Shown: one piece after another, positions 1-10,823 of the stretch | Numbering within the stretch: the stretch's first letter is position 1 | Layout: each line of letters starts with the position of its first letter | NCBI RefSeq assembly: GCF_014645555.1 | Contig: NZ_BMLY01000004.1 | Span: 51,776-115,775, forward strand | Source: Silvimonas amylolytica | GTDB lineage: Bacteria; Pseudomonadota; Gammaproteobacteria; Burkholderiales; Chitinibacteraceae | DNA: 64,000 bases | Reading direction: 5' to 3' | Notes under the pieces: generated by a model | The model's database searches: none | What the model was told of the DNA's origin: nothing | Seen by the model: the letters and a program-made list of their open reading frames with translations, nothing else | Made by a program: the position numbers and the translations under genes

Positions 1-2767
1 GGCTGGAGTACCCGGTACCAAAATCATCAATCGACAATTTGACGCCCAGCTTTTTGAGCCGGTGCAACGCCATTGTCACCTGCTCGCCTTCTTGCATGAT
101 GACCGACTCGGTGACCTCCAGCTCCAGGTATTGCGCGTCCAGACCGGCATCGGCCAGCGCCTCCGCGACGATTTCCGGCAGATTGGGCTGATGCAGTTGC
201 AGCGGTGAAAGATTGACCGCAATGGTGATGGGCGGCAAGCCGGCCGCTTGCCAGCGACCCGCCTGGCGTACAGCGCTTTGCAAGACCCAGGTACCCAGTG
301 CAACGATCATGCGTGAGTCTTCGGCAATCGGGATAAAGCGTGAGGGAGAAATCAACCCGTGCTCAGGATGTTGCCAACGGATCAGGGCTTCCGCGCCGAT
401 GATCTGATGATCCGGCAGGCTGACCTGTGGCTGGTAATGCAGCTTGAATTGTTCGTTGTGAAGCGCCATGCGCATGCTGCTTTCCAGTTGCAGGCGCTCG
501 GATGCCCGCGCGTTCAGATCGGCGGTGAAGAACTGGAAATTATTGCGGCCATTGGCCTTGGCCTGATACATGGCGACATCGGCATTGCGTACCAGGACGT
601 CCGGGCTTTCGGCATCGGTGGGATAGACGCTGATGCCGATGGAGGTTGAGGTCGCAAAGCTGCCGGCTTCCAGTTCAAACGGATCAGAAAACACGGCCAG
701 AATGTGGGAGGCTACGTCGGTGACTTGTTCCGTGCTCTTTACATCTGTCAGTACCACCACAAATTCATCGCCGCCCAACCGCGCCAGGATGTCGGATCGC
801 CGCACCGTACCGCGCAAGCGCTGCGCGACTTGCTTGAGCACCTCGTCACCTGCAGCGTGCCCCAGCGAATCATTCACCGTTTTGAAACGATCCAGATCAA
901 GGAACAAGACGGCCAGCAGGTGTCCGCGGCGCTCTGCCGAGGCAATCGAAAGCCGGAGTTCGTCACGCAACAGATTGCGGTTGGCAAGACGTGTCACCGG
1001 ATCAAAATTGGCCAGTTCAGTAATGCGGTCTTGTGCCTGTTTGCGTTCGGTGATGTCCGTGACCGTTCCGATCAGCCGCGTAGGGCTGCCACTTTCGTCG
1101 TGTTCGACCAAGCGGCCGCGGCATTGGAACCAGTGGTACTGGCCGTGGCGTGTGCGGCGACGGTATTCGATGGCAAATTGCGCAGCGGCACCATTGTAAT
1201 AACTGCGCAGTGCGTCGAGCACGTCTTCGCGGTCATCCGGATGGAGCTGGTTTTTCCATTTCTCGAACGTTTCGATCATCTCGCCGGGTTCGTAGCCCAG
1301 TAGACGGTCGTATTCCGGGCTGGTTACGGCAGGTGTGCGGCCATCAAGTGGCATGTCAAACAGGCCGGTCGCGGAGGCTTCCAGCGCAAGGCGCAATTGC
1401 TGCTCGCTGCGCACAATGGCCTGTTCGGCCAGGCGTCGCTCCGAGATATCCCGCACGACGGCACAGTTGTATTCCTCGCCTTTGAAGACGATGTAATTGG
1501 AATACACCTCGATCGGGAACACCTGACCCGTGCGGGTGCGCAGCATGCTTTCTTCCACCAGATGCTTATGGCGTGACAGGCGTTCCCAGAATTTGGGCCA
1601 GACATCACCGCGAATGGCCGGGTTAATGTCAGACAACCGCATATTGCGCAGCGTCTGTTCTGTATAACCCAGTCGCTGGCAGGCAATGGTGTTCACGTAA
1701 CAGATGCGCCCATTGCGATCCAGCCAGACAGCCATGTCGGCACCGCGCTCCACGGCGGCTTTGGTCAGGTAGAGATCAAACTCGGCTTTTTCCAGTCGAG
1801 TGAGTTGGCGAAGTACATAAAACAACAACAGTGCACCGGCGGCGATCATCAGCAACACGATCAGACCATTGACCAGAATGGAGCGCTGCCAGGCGGTTAG
1901 CACGGTTTGCTGATTCATGCCTACGGCAACACCCAGCGGCCACTTGTCGACACGCTGCCAGCCGTAAATCAATGTCTGGTGATCAACCGGGCTGGTCTCC
2001 GTCATGGTGCCACCCGTACCGTGGCTGAAGACCTGATCGAAAAACCGCATGAATGAGATATCGCGCCCGATCTCCGCCTCATTGCGTGGATAGCGCAGCA
2101 GCAAAATGCCATCGTTACGGAACAGGCGGATCGTCAGGTGGCTGGTTTGTTCGTTCTGATAAAAACGGTAGAAAAGGTCCGGGCTCAGCGCAGCGACAAT
2201 CACGGCGGCCGTGACGCCATGCGCGCCTTCCAGATTGCCGACCAGGGGCACCACATTTTGATCGCTGGCCGGATCGGGCTGTTGTTCGGCCACATACCAG
2301 GGTAGGCCGGGTTGCACGCTAACCAGCCGGAAATACCGCATTTGTGACACGTTGCGCGGCGGCACGGCCGGCATGGCAGAGGAAGCCAGCAAGTCACCGT
2401 TGGGTGCAATCAGGGTCAGGCTGGTAACTTGCGGGAAACGGGAGGCGACGCGCTTGAGTTCATTGTGCAGACAGCTTTGATCGTTGCTGCTCAGGCATGC
2501 CTTGATTTGTGGCGTGTCGCGAACCATTTGCAGCGACTCGGCCGCCGCATCGGCAGTGCGCCCGACGTGTTCTTCCAGTGCGCGGGCAAGCGTCAGCATC
2601 TGTTGCTGTGCGGCACCGATCCGGTCCAGATAACTCTGGTAAATGGACCAGCCGATGACACAAAGTGTCAGCAACAGAACGAGTAAAAACAAAGAAATCA
2701 GGATGCGCCTGATTTGACCAAATGATTGGCCCGCATCCTGCTCTTGCGAAGTTTTGGGCCGCTGCAC
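1..2767 (-). CDS. Membrane PAS/GGDEF/EAL cyclic-di-GMP protein (partial, runs off left edge)
   Basis: The reading frame is open from about 2767 to base 1 and has no stop in the window, so the C-terminus is missing. Translation shows an N-terminal membrane segment (about 2715-2650), a periplasmic Cache-like sensor region, a second membrane helix (about 1880-1815) and two PAS-type segments. Then comes a GGDEF domain with intact LARLGGDEF (about 760-790), and an EAL domain with GAEALIRW (about 375-400) and DDFGTGYSS (about 12-40). It should make and/or break cyclic-di-GMP at the inner membrane in response to an extracytoplasmic signal. Both signature motifs are intact, so either activity is possible. 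The start is uncertain: no ATG lies in frame, and GTG at 2767 or TTG at 2773/2782 are the candidates. It points the same way as the rlpA-mre block but is separated from it by about 120 bp. Confidence 0.85.
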   Translation of the reverse strand, partial: MQRPKTSQEQDAGQSFGQIRRILISLFLLVLLLTLCVIGWSIYQSYLDRIGAAQQQMLTLARALEEHVGRTADAAAESLQMVRDTPQIKACLSSNDQSCLHNELKRVASRFPQVTSLTLIAPNGDLLASSAMPAVPPRNVSQMRYFRLVSVQPGLPWYVAEQQPDPASDQNVVPLVGNLEGAHGVTAAVIVAALSPDLFYRFYQNEQTSHLTIRLFRNDGILLLRYPRNEAEIGRDISFMRFFDQVFSHGTGGTMTETSPVDHQTLIYGWQRVDKWPLGVAVGMNQQTVLTAWQRSILVNGLIVLLMIAAGALLLFYVLRQLTRLEKAEFDLYLTKAAVERGADMAVWLDRNGRICYVNTIACQRLGYTEQTLRNMRLSDINPAIRGDVWPKFWERLSRHKHLVEESMLRTRTGQVFPIEVYSNYIVFKGEEYNCAVVRDISERRLAEQAIVRSEQQLRLALEASATGLFDMPLDGRTPAVTSPEYDRLLGYEPGEMIETFEKWKNQLHPDDREDVLDALRSYYNGAAAQFAIEYRRRTRHGQYHWFQCRGRLVEHDESGSPTRLIGTVTDITERKQAQDRITELANFDPVTRLANRNLLRDELRLSIASAERRGHLLAVLFLDLDRFKTVNDSLGHAAGDEVLKQVAQRLRGTVRRSDILARLGGDEFVVVLTDVKSTEQVTDVASHILAVFSDPFELEAGSFATSTSIGISVYPTDAESPDVLVRNADVAMYQAKANGRNNFQFFTADLNARASERLQLESSMRMALHNEQFKLHYQPQVSLPDHQIIGAEALIRWQHPEHGLISPSRFIPIAEDSRMIVALGTWVLQSAVRQAGRWQAAGLPPITIAVNLSPLQLHQPNLPEIVAEALADAGLDAQYLELEVTESVIMQEGEQVTMALHRLKKLGVKLSIDDFGTGYSS

Positions 2768-2889
2768 CAGCAAAATTCTCAAAAACAAGGATGCTCATTT
2801 TTGAGTCAATTGCTGTCAGTTGGCAACGCGAAGTCGGATGGAAGAGACACTTCTGACGACCGTTTAGGCCTTTACCTGACAGAAGCCGA

Positions 2890-3954
2890 TTAACGGGCGA
2901 TGACCGCTTGCAGATTGTGTTCGCCTGTCAGCTTCTCAGCGGCAGCCAGGGCTGTGGCGCGATCCGGATAGGGTCCAAGACGCACCCGGTGGATGCTCCC
3001 GGCAGACTGGATATTGAGCCTGGCGATGTCACCATCCAGATCACGCGCCCAGTGATCGCGGAAATTCTCTGCATTGGCGCGGGAGCCAAATGCGCCCAGT
3101 TGCAAGTACACGCCGGCTGCCGTCATGGTGACGGGCACCGGTTGCGGTTTCTCTACCTGCATTGGGGCTGGCGCGGGTAAAGGCAGGCTGGTGGCGACCG
3201 GCGCTGCATCAGCCAGCGGAGTGGTGACCACTGCGGCTGCAGCTGGCGCAGCGGCCAGTTGCGGCATATCACTGGGAACAGGCTCGCCTGGCGTCAGGCT
3301 TTCGACCACGACATCGGTGCTGCCATTCATGGCATAACCCAGACGGCATGCGGCCAGGAATGACAGATCCATCACCCGGCCTTTCTTGAACGGGCCGCGA
3401 TCATTTACCCGTACCACCACGCTGCGGCCATTTTTCAGGTTGGTGACCCGCGCGTAGCTGGGAATCGGCAGGATGGGGGAGGCGGCGGTCATGGTGTACA
3501 TGTCGTAGACCTCACCGCTGGATGTTTTCTGGCCGTGAAATTTGCGGCCGTACCAGGACGCAATTCCCTGTTGTTTGAGTCCGCCGGGCGCTTTTAACGG
3601 CGTAAAACTCTGCCCCAGCACGGTATACGGGTTATTGGCGAAGCGATTCAGCGCTTCGGCGCGCGGGACAGGCTCGGGGACATAATCCACCCAGGCGGGC
3701 AAGGTCTCATGGGGACCATCGTCCAGATAAAACTGGCCAGAACCTGGCGCGCCGGCCGTATAGGCGCAATGGTAGGGCGAGGCGGTGCTGGATAGCTGCG
3801 CTGGCGCTGCTTCAGTCGATTGCGGCAGATTGCCGCCCGTACCCTGAACCGGGGCTGGCGAACGCGGTGCGGTGCTACATGCGGCCAGCACAGCCGCAGT
3901 GGCGGCCAGTGTGATGCGTTTAAGCCAGGTAAGGGTATTCGGGGTAAAGCGCAC
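2890..3954 (-). CDS. rlpA: RlpA-like septal lytic transglycosylase, lipoprotein with SPOR domain
   Basis: The 354-residue product begins with a lipoprotein signal peptide whose lipobox ends LAAC near residue 26, so it is probably anchored in the outer membrane. A double-psi beta-barrel follows (about residues 125-215), with GIASWYGRKFHGQ and the conserved VRVNDRGPF. A Pro/Ala-rich linker leads to a C-terminal SPOR domain (about 275-352) that should bind denuded septal glycan. RlpA proteins cleave glycan strands lacking stem peptides and help daughter-cell separation. The start is GTG at 3954, supported by GGAG six bases upstream. It is last in the mre-mrdA-rodA-rlpA order, about 40 bp after rodA, a common arrangement in proteobacteria that implies co-transcription. 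The Pro/Ala linker is longer than in the shortest homologues. Confidence 0.93.
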   Translation of the reverse strand: MRFTPNTLTWLKRITLAATAAVLAACSTAPRSPAPVQGTGGNLPQSTEAAPAQLSSTASPYHCAYTAGAPGSGQFYLDDGPHETLPAWVDYVPEPVPRAEALNRFANNPYTVLGQSFTPLKAPGGLKQQGIASWYGRKFHGQKTSSGEVYDMYTMTAASPILPIPSYARVTNLKNGRSVVVRVNDRGPFKKGRVMDLSFLAACRLGYAMNGSTDVVVESLTPGEPVPSDMPQLAAAPAAAAVVTTPLADAAPVATSLPLPAPAPMQVEKPQPVPVTMTAAGVYLQLGAFGSRANAENFRDHWARDLDGDIARLNIQSAGSIHRVRLGPYPDRATALAAAEKLTGEHNLQAVIAR

Positions 3955-3994
3955 GCCAGACTCCAGATATTCGTGTTGTATGCGGGCCTGTCGA

Positions 3995-5113
3995 TCAGGC
4001 TTTCATGAGCTTGCGATCTTTGCCGACGCTCATCAGGATGCCGAACGCAGCCATCAAGGACACCATCGACGTGCCGCCGTAAGAAACCAGCGGCAACGGC
4101 ACACCCACCACGGGCAGAATGCCGGATACCATGCCCATGTTCACAAAGGCATAAGTAAAGAAAGTCAGGGTTAGTGCGCCGGCGAGCAAACGGCCAAACA
4201 GCGTGGCGGCGTTGTTGGCGATCGTCAGGCCGCGAATGATCAGCATCAGGTACAGCAGCACCAGCACCACATTGCCCGCAAGGCCGAACTCTTCGCCGAA
4301 CACGGCAAAGATAAAGTCAGTGGTCCGTTCAGGAATAAAGTCCAGGTGCGTCTGCGTGCCATTGAGCCAACCCTTGCCCAACAGACCACCCGACCCAATC
4401 GCAATCGTGCCCTGGATGATGTGATAGCCAGCACCCAGCGGATCTTGCATCGGGTCCAGCATGGTTGCCACGCGCTGGCACTGGTATTCCCGCAAGATGT
4501 GTATGCACAGATTCCAGTGTGTCACCACATAAGCCAGCCCACCGCCGGCCATGACCATCAGGCCAATCAGTTTCCAGGACAGACCCGCGAAAAACAACAC
4601 GTAAAAACCGGCCGCTGCGATCAGCAAGCTGGTGCCCAGGTCGGGCTGCTTCATGATCAGGCCCACCGGAATCACCATCAGAATCGCGGCGACGATGAAG
4701 TGCTTCCAGTTGAGCGTGGCTTCAAAGTGATGGAAGTACCAGGCCAGCATCAGTGGCAACGCCAGTTTCATCAGTTCGGATGGCTGGATTTTGGTCACGC
4801 CAATATTGAGCCAGCGCTTGGCCCCGTGACTGCTTGAGCCAACCAGGGCCACTGCAATCAGCAGTAACACGCCAATGACATACATGGGTAACGCCAGCCG
4901 CATCAAGACTTGCAGCGGCATGCTGGCCAGCACCCACATTACACATAGCGCCACGCCCAGAAAGGTGAACTTGTCGCTGATCTTGTCCATATCCTGATTG
5001 GATGCCGAATACAGCACGATGCAGGACAAGAGGAATACCAGAAACGTGAACAGCAAGAGCCAGGGGTCGATCGGGCGGGTAAAGCGCCGCAGGAAATCCT
5101 TAATCACTATCAC
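3995..5113 (-). CDS. rodA: Rod-shape SEDS glycosyltransferase RodA
   Basis: This 372-residue polytopic membrane protein belongs to the SEDS family. It polymerises lipid II into glycan strands in the elongasome, paired with PBP2. About ten hydrophobic segments are visible, with the family signatures KRWLNIGVTKIQPSELMK and, near the C-terminus, GVPLPLVSYGGTSM. The start is GTG at 5113, which overlaps the end of mrdA by 14 bases, so translation of the two partners is probably coupled. GGAG lies just upstream of the GTG, and a second in-frame GTG at 5107 is also possible. The length fits the family. Confidence 0.95.
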   Translation of the reverse strand: MIVIKDFLRRFTRPIDPWLLLFTFLVFLLSCIVLYSASNQDMDKISDKFTFLGVALCVMWVLASMPLQVLMRLALPMYVIGVLLLIAVALVGSSSHGAKRWLNIGVTKIQPSELMKLALPLMLAWYFHHFEATLNWKHFIVAAILMVIPVGLIMKQPDLGTSLLIAAAGFYVLFFAGLSWKLIGLMVMAGGGLAYVVTHWNLCIHILREYQCQRVATMLDPMQDPLGAGYHIIQGTIAIGSGGLLGKGWLNGTQTHLDFIPERTTDFIFAVFGEEFGLAGNVVLVLLYLMLIIRGLTIANNAATLFGRLLAGALTLTFFTYAFVNMGMVSGILPVVGVPLPLVSYGGTSMVSLMAAFGILMSVGKDRKLMKA

Positions 5114-6992
5114 TGCTCTCCACGTCCGACGCTGCCTGCGCCGGTTGCTTGCCGGTCAGGTAGTAGTCCAGCACCTGGCGGGCGATCGGCGCTGCCGCTG
5201 CTGCACCCCAGCCCCCGTTTTCTACCAGCACGGCCAGTGCAATCTTCGGATGATCGGCCGGTGCATAGGCAATAAACCAGGCATGATCGCGCAGGTGTGC
5301 CTTGGTGCCACTTTCTGAATACTTGCTGCCCTTCAAGCTGAAGACCTGGGCCGTACCTGTTTTACCGGCCGCCGTGTAGGCCGCACCCGCAAAGGCTTTG
5401 GCGCCTGTACCTTCCTTGATTACGCCTTCCATGGCGTGCTGGACGACCGCGATATTGGCCGGTTTCCACGGCAGTACGCGCTCTGGCTTGGGCTCGACCA
5501 CCGTCTTGTTCCCGTTGGTACCATCGACAATGTACTGTACCAGGTGTGGGTGGAACATGACACCGGAATTGGCAATGGCGGCCGTAGCGTGGGCCATTTG
5601 CAGCGGGGTATAGGCGTTGTAACCCTGGCCAATACCGATAGAGACCGTTTCACCGGCGTACCATTTTTGTGTGGCTGGCGTGCGGAACCGCTTGCGCTTC
5701 CACTCTTGCGAAGGCAATACGCCGCTCTGTTCACCATCAATATCGATGCCAGTCGGGCTACCAAAATCCAGCGTGCCCATGAATCGGGAGATCGCATCAA
5801 TCCCCATGGTGTTGGCCAGCGAGTAGTAATACACGTCGCAAGAAACCACGATGGATTTGTACATATCTACCGCGCCGTGACCACCCACTTTATCGTCACG
5901 GAAGGCGTGGCCGCCAAAATTGAACACACCGGTATCGTTGATCACCGCGCCAGCAGAGCGGTAATTGCCTTCCAGTGCGCCCAGCGCCATGAACGGCTTG
6001 AAGGTCGAGCCTGGCGGATAGGTGCCACGTAACGCGCGGTTGTTCAGTGGTTTGTCCGGATCGGTATTGAGGTCATTCCAGCTTTGCGGATCAATCCCGT
6101 CCACAAACAAATTAGGATCAAACCCGGGCTTGGACACGAATGCCAGTACGCCGCCGTTTTGCGGGTCGATCGCCACCAGCGCGCCCTTGCGGTCACCAAA
6201 GGCATCTTCGGCAATTTGCTGAAGCTTGATGTCCACCGATAACACGAGGTTCTTGCCCGGTGTCGGTGGTGTGCGCTTGAGCGTGCGAATGGCGCGGCCG
6301 CCGGCGTCGATCTCGACTTCTTCAAAACCAGTTACGCCATGCAGGTCGCTCTCGTAGCTCTGTTCAACGCCCACCTTGCCGATGTGATCGGTGCCGCGGT
6401 AGTTGGGCAAGTCGCCGGAGTCATCCAGATCTTGCAGGTCTTTATCGTTGATCCGGCCGATATAGCCGATCAGGTGTGAGGCCACCTTGCCCAGCGGGTA
6501 TTGGCGGAACAACCGGGCTTTGACTTCAACGCCAGGGAACTGGTAACTGTTGGCGGCAAAGCGCGCCACTTCTTCATCCGTCAGGCGGGTCTTGATCGGT
6601 AGCGACTCAAAATCCTTGGTGTCTTCCATCAGCTTTTTAAAGCGACGGCGATCCTTGGCTGTGATGTCGATGATGGTTGCCAGCCGGTTGATACAGTCTT
6701 CCAGCGGCCCAGCCTTGGACGGTGTGATTTCCAGCGTGTACGCAGAAAAATTGTGTGCCAGCACCACGCCATTGCGGTCATAAATGACACCACGCGGCGG
6801 TACGATGGGCACGAGGGAAATGCGGTTTTGCTCTGCCAGCGTCTGGTAGCGGCCGTGTTGGGCCACCTGTAACCAGGAAAAACGCGCGATCAGAATGCCA
6901 AACAGAACCAGGACAAACAGCGCCGCAGCGGCGAGGCGGAGCTGGAACGCATAGCGCTCCGCCAGCTGGTTCTTGATCTCGCTACGATTCAT
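5100..6992 (-). CDS. mrdA: Penicillin-binding protein 2 (elongasome transpeptidase)
   Basis: This is a 630-residue class B PBP. A cytoplasmic tail and one membrane helix (about residues 20-38) precede the PBP dimerisation/pedestal domain (about 60-240) and the transpeptidase domain (about 265-605). The catalytic motifs are intact: SxxK as S329-TF-K332, the SxD/N-type motif in VSCDVYYY, and KTGTAQV. It crosslinks side-wall peptidoglycan in the periplasm together with RodA. The start ATG overlaps mreD by 11 bases and the 3' end overlaps rodA, so it sits in a tightly coupled block. The last 20 or so residues are Ala/Ser/Asp-rich and probably disordered. Confidence 0.96.
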   Translation of the reverse strand: MNRSEIKNQLAERYAFQLRLAAAALFVLVLFGILIARFSWLQVAQHGRYQTLAEQNRISLVPIVPPRGVIYDRNGVVLAHNFSAYTLEITPSKAGPLEDCINRLATIIDITAKDRRRFKKLMEDTKDFESLPIKTRLTDEEVARFAANSYQFPGVEVKARLFRQYPLGKVASHLIGYIGRINDKDLQDLDDSGDLPNYRGTDHIGKVGVEQSYESDLHGVTGFEEVEIDAGGRAIRTLKRTPPTPGKNLVLSVDIKLQQIAEDAFGDRKGALVAIDPQNGGVLAFVSKPGFDPNLFVDGIDPQSWNDLNTDPDKPLNNRALRGTYPPGSTFKPFMALGALEGNYRSAGAVINDTGVFNFGGHAFRDDKVGGHGAVDMYKSIVVSCDVYYYSLANTMGIDAISRFMGTLDFGSPTGIDIDGEQSGVLPSQEWKRKRFRTPATQKWYAGETVSIGIGQGYNAYTPLQMAHATAAIANSGVMFHPHLVQYIVDGTNGNKTVVEPKPERVLPWKPANIAVVQHAMEGVIKEGTGAKAFAGAAYTAAGKTGTAQVFSLKGSKYSESGTKAHLRDHAWFIAYAPADHPKIALAVLVENGGWGAAAAAPIARQVLDYYLTGKQPAQAASDVESSDSD

Positions 6993-7497
6993 ATTTCGAT
7001 TCAGACTTCGGTTTGCGCTGGTACATCAGCAACAAATTGGAAAGCGGCGTCCAGATCAGCGCAGACAGGAAGCAGCCGGCAAAATAACCCCAACCCACAA
7101 ACGGGCTGCCCAGCGCCAGCCGGATCAACACCATCAAGAGCTGGGAAAGCAGCAAAAAGCCCAGCGCCACAAACGCCTGCTGCCAGAACGGGAACACGTT
7201 GAGCTGACGCTGGCGGGCCAGCGTCAGGTAGGCAATCACGCTATAGGCAAACGCATGTTGCCCCAGCACGTTGCCATCTCCCACATCCATCAGAATGCCC
7301 AGCACAAACGCCCAGCCCACACCCACGCGGCGCGGCTGGTTCAGTGTCCAGTACACGATGAAGAGGGCGACAAAGTCAGGTGTGAAGTTGGCCAGCCCAA
7401 CTTGCCATGGCAAGAGGTTGACCACCAGCGCCAACATGAAGGTAAAGAAAATGAGCGTACCGCGAACTGGCCGCAACAACTGGCTGGATACCGGCAT
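6982..7497 (-). CDS. mreD: Rod-shape-determining protein MreD
   Basis: This small integral membrane protein (171 residues) has about five hydrophobic segments and links MreC to the rest of the elongasome. The chosen start is the ATG at 7497, shared with the mreC stop in a TAATG overlap. A longer frame extends upstream but lies inside mreC and does not look like MreD. The translated start reads MPVSSQLLRPVRG, and the 3' end overlaps mrdA. Similarity across MreD proteins is low, so position between mreC and mrdA is the strongest evidence. Confidence 0.9.
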   Translation of the reverse strand: MPVSSQLLRPVRGTLIFFTFMLALVVNLLPWQVGLANFTPDFVALFIVYWTLNQPRRVGVGWAFVLGILMDVGDGNVLGQHAFAYSVIAYLTLARQRQLNVFPFWQQAFVALGFLLLSQLLMVLIRLALGSPFVGWGYFAGCFLSALIWTPLSNLLLMYQRKPKSESKYES

Positions 7498-8396
7498 TAG
7501 CGTCCCCGTTTCTTTTTGTTGGTTTCTGGCGCGGTTTGCGGCTCGGCCGGGTAGGGCGCCAACGGTCGCGGCGGCTCCAGCACCAGCAAGAAGCGGTGCT
7601 GATCCACCTGTGCGACCGGGGCACACACAATGTGGGCGAACGCGCTGCTGGAGGAGCGATCAACCCGTTGTACCCTGGCGACGGGCAAGCCAGCGGGGTA
7701 AATGCCATCGATGCCAGAGGTCACCAGGACGTCGCCATTCTGGATATCCACATTAGGTGCCATATTGCGCACTTCCAGCGGTTGATTGCGACCCATGCCA
7801 TAGACCACGGCACGCAACTGATTACGCTGAACCATGACCGGCACCATTTGATCCCGATCGCTGATCAAGCGCACTTCAGACGTCAGGGGCTGTACGCGGA
7901 TGACCTGACCGATGACACCGATGGTGTCGATCACGGCCTGTCCTGGCAGGATGCCTGCGGCCTGGCCGCGGTCAACGATCAGCTTGGCGGTGAATGGATC
8001 GCGCCCGTTGTACAGCACTTCAACCAGTTGGGATGGATTGCCAAAAGACGACTGGCGTTCAGTCAGTTGCCGCAGATGTGCGTTTTCGGCTTCCAGCGCA
8101 TGCATCTTCATGGCCTGGGCCTGGGCGACCAACTGGGCATCGTTCAGCTTGCGGTTTTCAGCCAGCAGATCGGCCTGACGGGAGAGGAAATTGCTGGCAT
8201 TGCGAGCAGCCTCAAAAGGCGTAGTCGCCAGCCATTGCAAGGGGTAGAGCACCACGGAAACCTCTTCGCGCACCTTGCCCAGCATCTGGAAGCGGGCATC
8301 AGCCACCACCAGCGAGAGCGAGAGTGCCGAAAAGATCAAAAGCCGCGTCAGCGGCTTTGGGCCTTGCTTGAAAAAGGCAGGTTGAGTTGCTTGCAT
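7497..8396 (-). CDS. mreC: Rod-shape-determining protein MreC
   Basis: The 299-residue bitopic protein has a short cytoplasmic tail and one membrane helix (about residues 18-36). A coiled-coil segment follows (about 65-110, with repeated Gln/Leu/Ala heptads), then the paired beta-barrel domain containing NGRDPFTAKLIVDRG and the GDVLVTSGIDGIYPAGLPV motif typical of MreC. It acts in the periplasm as the scaffold that activates PBP2/RodA. The C-terminal 25 residues are rich in Pro and Lys/Arg. It lies 97 bp downstream of mreB, and a strong hairpin sits in that gap. Confidence 0.95.
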   Translation of the reverse strand: MQATQPAFFKQGPKPLTRLLIFSALSLSLVVADARFQMLGKVREEVSVVLYPLQWLATTPFEAARNASNFLSRQADLLAENRKLNDAQLVAQAQAMKMHALEAENAHLRQLTERQSSFGNPSQLVEVLYNGRDPFTAKLIVDRGQAAGILPGQAVIDTIGVIGQVIRVQPLTSEVRLISDRDQMVPVMVQRNQLRAVVYGMGRNQPLEVRNMAPNVDIQNGDVLVTSGIDGIYPAGLPVARVQRVDRSSSSAFAHIVCAPVAQVDQHRFLLVLEPPRPLAPYPAEPQTAPETNKKKRGR

Positions 8397-8424
8397 CGTG
8401 TCGCCGTTGCGACGAGAACCAACA

Positions 8425-8455
8425 AGCAGGCCGATTGCTTATGCTACCGGCCCGC
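8425..8455 (-). terminator. Hairpin between mreB and mreC, possible attenuator
   Basis: On the minus strand an 8-bp stem (GCGGGCCG pairing with CGGCCTGC, one G-U) with a 15-base loop lies between the mreB stop and the mreC start. The bases after it are only moderately T-rich. It could partly terminate transcription so that MreB is made in excess of MreC/MreD, or act as an RNA-stability element. Functional reading is inference. Confidence 0.35.
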
Positions 8456-8493
8456 TGCTTTTCCCGGGGTGAGAAACAGTAATCCTGCGTCTG

Positions 8494-9799
<1,306 letters not shown>

Positions 9800-10087
9800 A
9801 TGTCCCTTTCGCTGGATGACGTAAGGCGCATCGCCCGGCTGGCGCGCGTGGCCGTGACGGATGACGAGGCGCAGGCAACGCAGACGCAGCTTAACCGTAT
9901 CCTCGGGCTGATCGAAGAGATGCGCGCCATAGATACGAGCGGTATCGAACCCATGGCCCATGCCCAGGACGTTCATCTGCGCCTGAGAGAAGATGTGGTG
10001 ACCGCAACGGACCGCCGGGAGGCGTTCCAGAGCGTGGCGCCCGAAAAGGAAAACGGCCTCTATCTGGTTCCAAAGGTGATTGAATGA
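9800..10087 (+). CDS. gatC: Asp-tRNA(Asn)/Glu-tRNA(Gln) amidotransferase subunit C
   Basis: This 95-residue protein matches GatC, the small chaperone-like subunit that wraps around GatA and GatB. It begins [17 protein letters not shown] and ends with the family-typical [12 protein letters not shown]...VPKVIE. The ATG at 9800 is chosen because AAGG is eight bases upstream and because GatC homologues start here. A longer frame from TTG 9776 has no support. Its stop overlaps the gmhA start in an ATGA, so gmhA rather than gatA is its translationally coupled neighbour. Confidence 0.95.
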   Translation: MSLSLDDVRRIARLARVAVTDDEAQATQTQLNRILGLIEEMRAIDTSGIEPMAHAQDVHLRLREDVVTATDRREAFQSVAPEKENGLYLVPKVIE

Positions 10088-10668
10088 GCGTCGATCGCGT
10101 AGCGCAGCATTTCAACGAAGCCGCGCAGGTGCTGGCCAAAGTGAGTGCAGACCAGCAATTGCTGGCCGCCATTGATGCTGCTGGCAGCTTGCTGGTCGAG
10201 ACCTTCAAGGCTGGCAACAAGGTGATTTCTTGCGGCAATGGTGGCTCGCACTGCGATTCCATGCATTTCGCCGAAGAATTGTCCGGTCGTTACCGGGGTG
10301 ACCGTCCTGCGCTGCCTGCCATGGCGGTGGCTGATCCGTCGCACATTACCTGCGTGGCGAATGATTACGGCTTCAATGAAATCTACTCACGTTATGTCGC
10401 GGCATTCGGCAAGGCAGGCGATGTGCTCGTTGGCATTACTACCAGCGGTAATTCGGCCAACGTTATCCGTGCCGTGGAAGAAGCCAAAGCGCGCGGGATG
10501 AAGACCATCCTCTTGATGGGTAAGGATGGCGGCAAGCTCAAAGGTGTGGCTGATGTCGAGATCATCGTGCCGCATTTCGGGTTTGCAGATCGCATCCAGG
10601 AAATCCACATCAAAGTGATCCATACACTGATCGACCTCGTTGAGGTTGGTATGGGTTACGCTGATTGA
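10084..10668 (+). CDS. gmhA: Sedoheptulose 7-phosphate isomerase (phosphoheptose isomerase)
   Basis: The 194-residue product is a single SIS domain closely resembling E. coli GmhA throughout: [28 protein letters not shown] and the C-terminal [11 protein letters not shown]. These carry the sugar-phosphate loop and the Glu/His residues used for isomerisation. It converts sedoheptulose 7-phosphate to D-glycero-D-manno-heptose 7-phosphate, the first step to the LPS inner-core heptose. Its ATG overlaps the gatC stop by four bases. This is unexpected: an LPS gene sits inside the tRNA-amidotransferase operon, and no other heptose gene is in the window. DiaA-type paralogues are the main alternative, but the sequence follows GmhA. 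Confidence 0.93.
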   Translation: MSVDRVAQHFNEAAQVLAKVSADQQLLAAIDAAGSLLVETFKAGNKVISCGNGGSHCDSMHFAEELSGRYRGDRPALPAMAVADPSHITCVANDYGFNEIYSRYVAAFGKAGDVLVGITTSGNSANVIRAVEEAKARGMKTILLMGKDGGKLKGVADVEIIVPHFGFADRIQEIHIKVIHTLIDLVEVGMGYAD

Positions 10669-10823
10669 ACGCAGTCCATCGGAGGGCACTGATTTTGTGG
10701 CTTCCAGAGGCTTCAATCCTGACGTTCAAGTGGTTGGATTTTCAGATTTCTCCGGGGTCGTTTGCATAAAAACGGCCATGGTTGCCGATTGATTCCAGAG
10801 TTCGTTCACAGGAACAACGACAA

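Noticed and set aside
2460..2798. 112-codon minus-strand frame with an ATG start
   Set aside because: It overlaps the N-terminus of the PAS/GGDEF/EAL protein in another frame. The other frame gives a membrane helix and continuous domains, so this one is a shadow.
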